Assembly: GCF_020026305.1 (NCBI RefSeq)
Contig: NZ_CP075691.1
Coordinates: 8,301,415 to 8,365,414, forward strand
DNA from: Streptomyces sp. 135
Lineage (GTDB): Bacteria > Actinomycetota > Actinomycetes > Streptomycetales > Streptomycetaceae
Direction of reading: 5' to 3'
DNA length: 64,000 bases
The notes under the pieces were generated by a model. The model ran no database searches. It was given only the letters and a program-made list of their open reading frames with translations, and had not been told where the DNA came from. Made by a program: the position numbers and the translations under genes. Positions 63,552 through 64,000 of this stretch are shown here, one piece after another. The number at the start of each line of letters is the position of its first letter. Positions within the stretch are counted from its first letter, which is position 1.

Positions 63552-64000
63552 ATGATCGATGACTTCGCGAAAGAGTACTTGCACAGCGATCTGCGACAGA
63601 TGCGCGAGGCGATGCTCTGGAAGGTCGACGGGCTCGGTGAGTACGACATCCGCCGCCCCCTGACCGTGACGGGGACCAACCTTCTCGGCCTCGTCAAGCA
63701 TCTGTCCGTCTGGGAGTCCAGGTACCTCGGCGAGGTCTTCGACCGCCCGTTCCCCGAACCGCTGCCCCGCTGGGACGACGTCGGGGAACGCGGCGCCGAC
63801 CTGTGGGCTACCGAACATGAGACGCGGGAGGAGGTCATAGGCCGCTACCGCCGCGTATGGGAGCACTCGGACGCGACGATCGCCGCGCTGACCCTCGACT
63901 CTCCCGGCTTCGTGCCCTGGTGGCCGCGTCCCGACGTGCAGCTGTTCACCGTCCTGGTGCACATGCTCACCGAGACAGGCAGGCACGTCGGACACGCGGA
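63552..64000 (+). CDS. DinB/DUF664-type protein (3' end outside window)
   Basis: From ATG 63552 the frame stays open to the window edge, giving 149 residues. A metal-type His in LGLVKHLSVWESRYLG and another region ending HMLTETGRHVGHA match the four-helix DinB_2/DUF664 family, whose members include thiol-dependent transferases and many proteins of unknown role. The missing end should be only a few helical turns long. Confidence 0.8.
   Translation, partial: MIDDFAKEYLHSDLRQMREAMLWKVDGLGEYDIRRPLTVTGTNLLGLVKHLSVWESRYLGEVFDRPFPEPLPRWDDVGERGADLWATEHETREEVIGRYRRVWEHSDATIAALTLDSPGFVPWWPRPDVQLFTVLVHMLTETGRHVGHA

Overview
The window is high-GC actinobacterial DNA, almost certainly from a Streptomyces. 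Coding is dense with strong third-position GC, GTG and TTG starts are frequent, hairpin terminators lack U-tracts, and there are many Streptomyces-type families (DUF6480, TioE-type MerR, NPP1, HEAT/MerR fusions, secreted lectins). I see no rRNA, tRNA, CRISPR array or intact insertion sequence.

Left part (1-17.9 kb): a leftward choline-to-betaine operon (aldehyde dehydrogenase, choline-oxidase-like GMC enzyme, APC permease cut by the window edge), a DUF6480 membrane peptide, a secreted lipase, an orphan cytochrome c oxidase subunit I, a PepSY lipoprotein, a divergent MMPL exporter/TetR pair, a sulfotransferase, three HEAT-repeat proteins (one fused to a MerR domain, one to ankyrin repeats), a nucleotidyltransferase and a secreted NPP1 protein.

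Centre (18-51.5 kb): a complete iron-regulated hydroxamate siderophore locus. It holds an ornithine-hydroxylamine formyltransferase, an ornithine N5-monooxygenase, a siderophore-binding lipoprotein, a four-module 4772-residue NRPS (C-A-T-C-A-T-C-A-T-C-A-T-C, no epimerase, no thioesterase) and MbtH. It also has a heterodimeric ABC exporter, a FecCD-type importer with an amidohydrolase in the same operon, a GNAT acetyltransferase and an acetylglutamate kinase. I read six DmdR/IdeR-type iron boxes by eye, one in front of each transcription unit. A-domain codes read by hand give a modified ornithine, Ser, hydroxyornithine and a modified ornithine. That order, with a formyltransferase, an acetyltransferase and a terminal C domain, fits a foroxymithine/erythrochelin-like diketopiperazine tris-hydroxamate. 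Between MbtH and the exporter lies a block with no visible iron boxes: a membrane-anchored hypothetical protein, an ATP-grasp protein, a GbsR/MarR regulator carrying an IS30-type helix-turn-helix, and a DrrAB-like ABC pair.

Right part (51.5-64 kb): an erythromycin-esterase-like hydrolase divergent from a TioE-like regulator, decayed LuxR and MMPL fragments, a methyltransferase, a roughly 0.94-kb array of degenerate 21-bp repeats that runs into the stop codon of a DEAD-box helicase, a GNAT enzyme, a methyltransferase, a decayed methyltransferase, and a group of small secreted proteins (peptidoglycan-binding, two tandem Trp/Cys-rich paralogues, a ricin-type lectin). A DinB/DUF664 gene is cut by the right edge.

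The points most worth attention are the altered catalytic motifs in two NRPS condensation domains, the apparent iron-controlled duplication of early ornithine-biosynthesis steps, the amidohydrolase in the uptake operon, the complementary degenerate ATPase sites of the exporter, the transposase-derived HTH in the GbsR regulator, and the 21-bp array.
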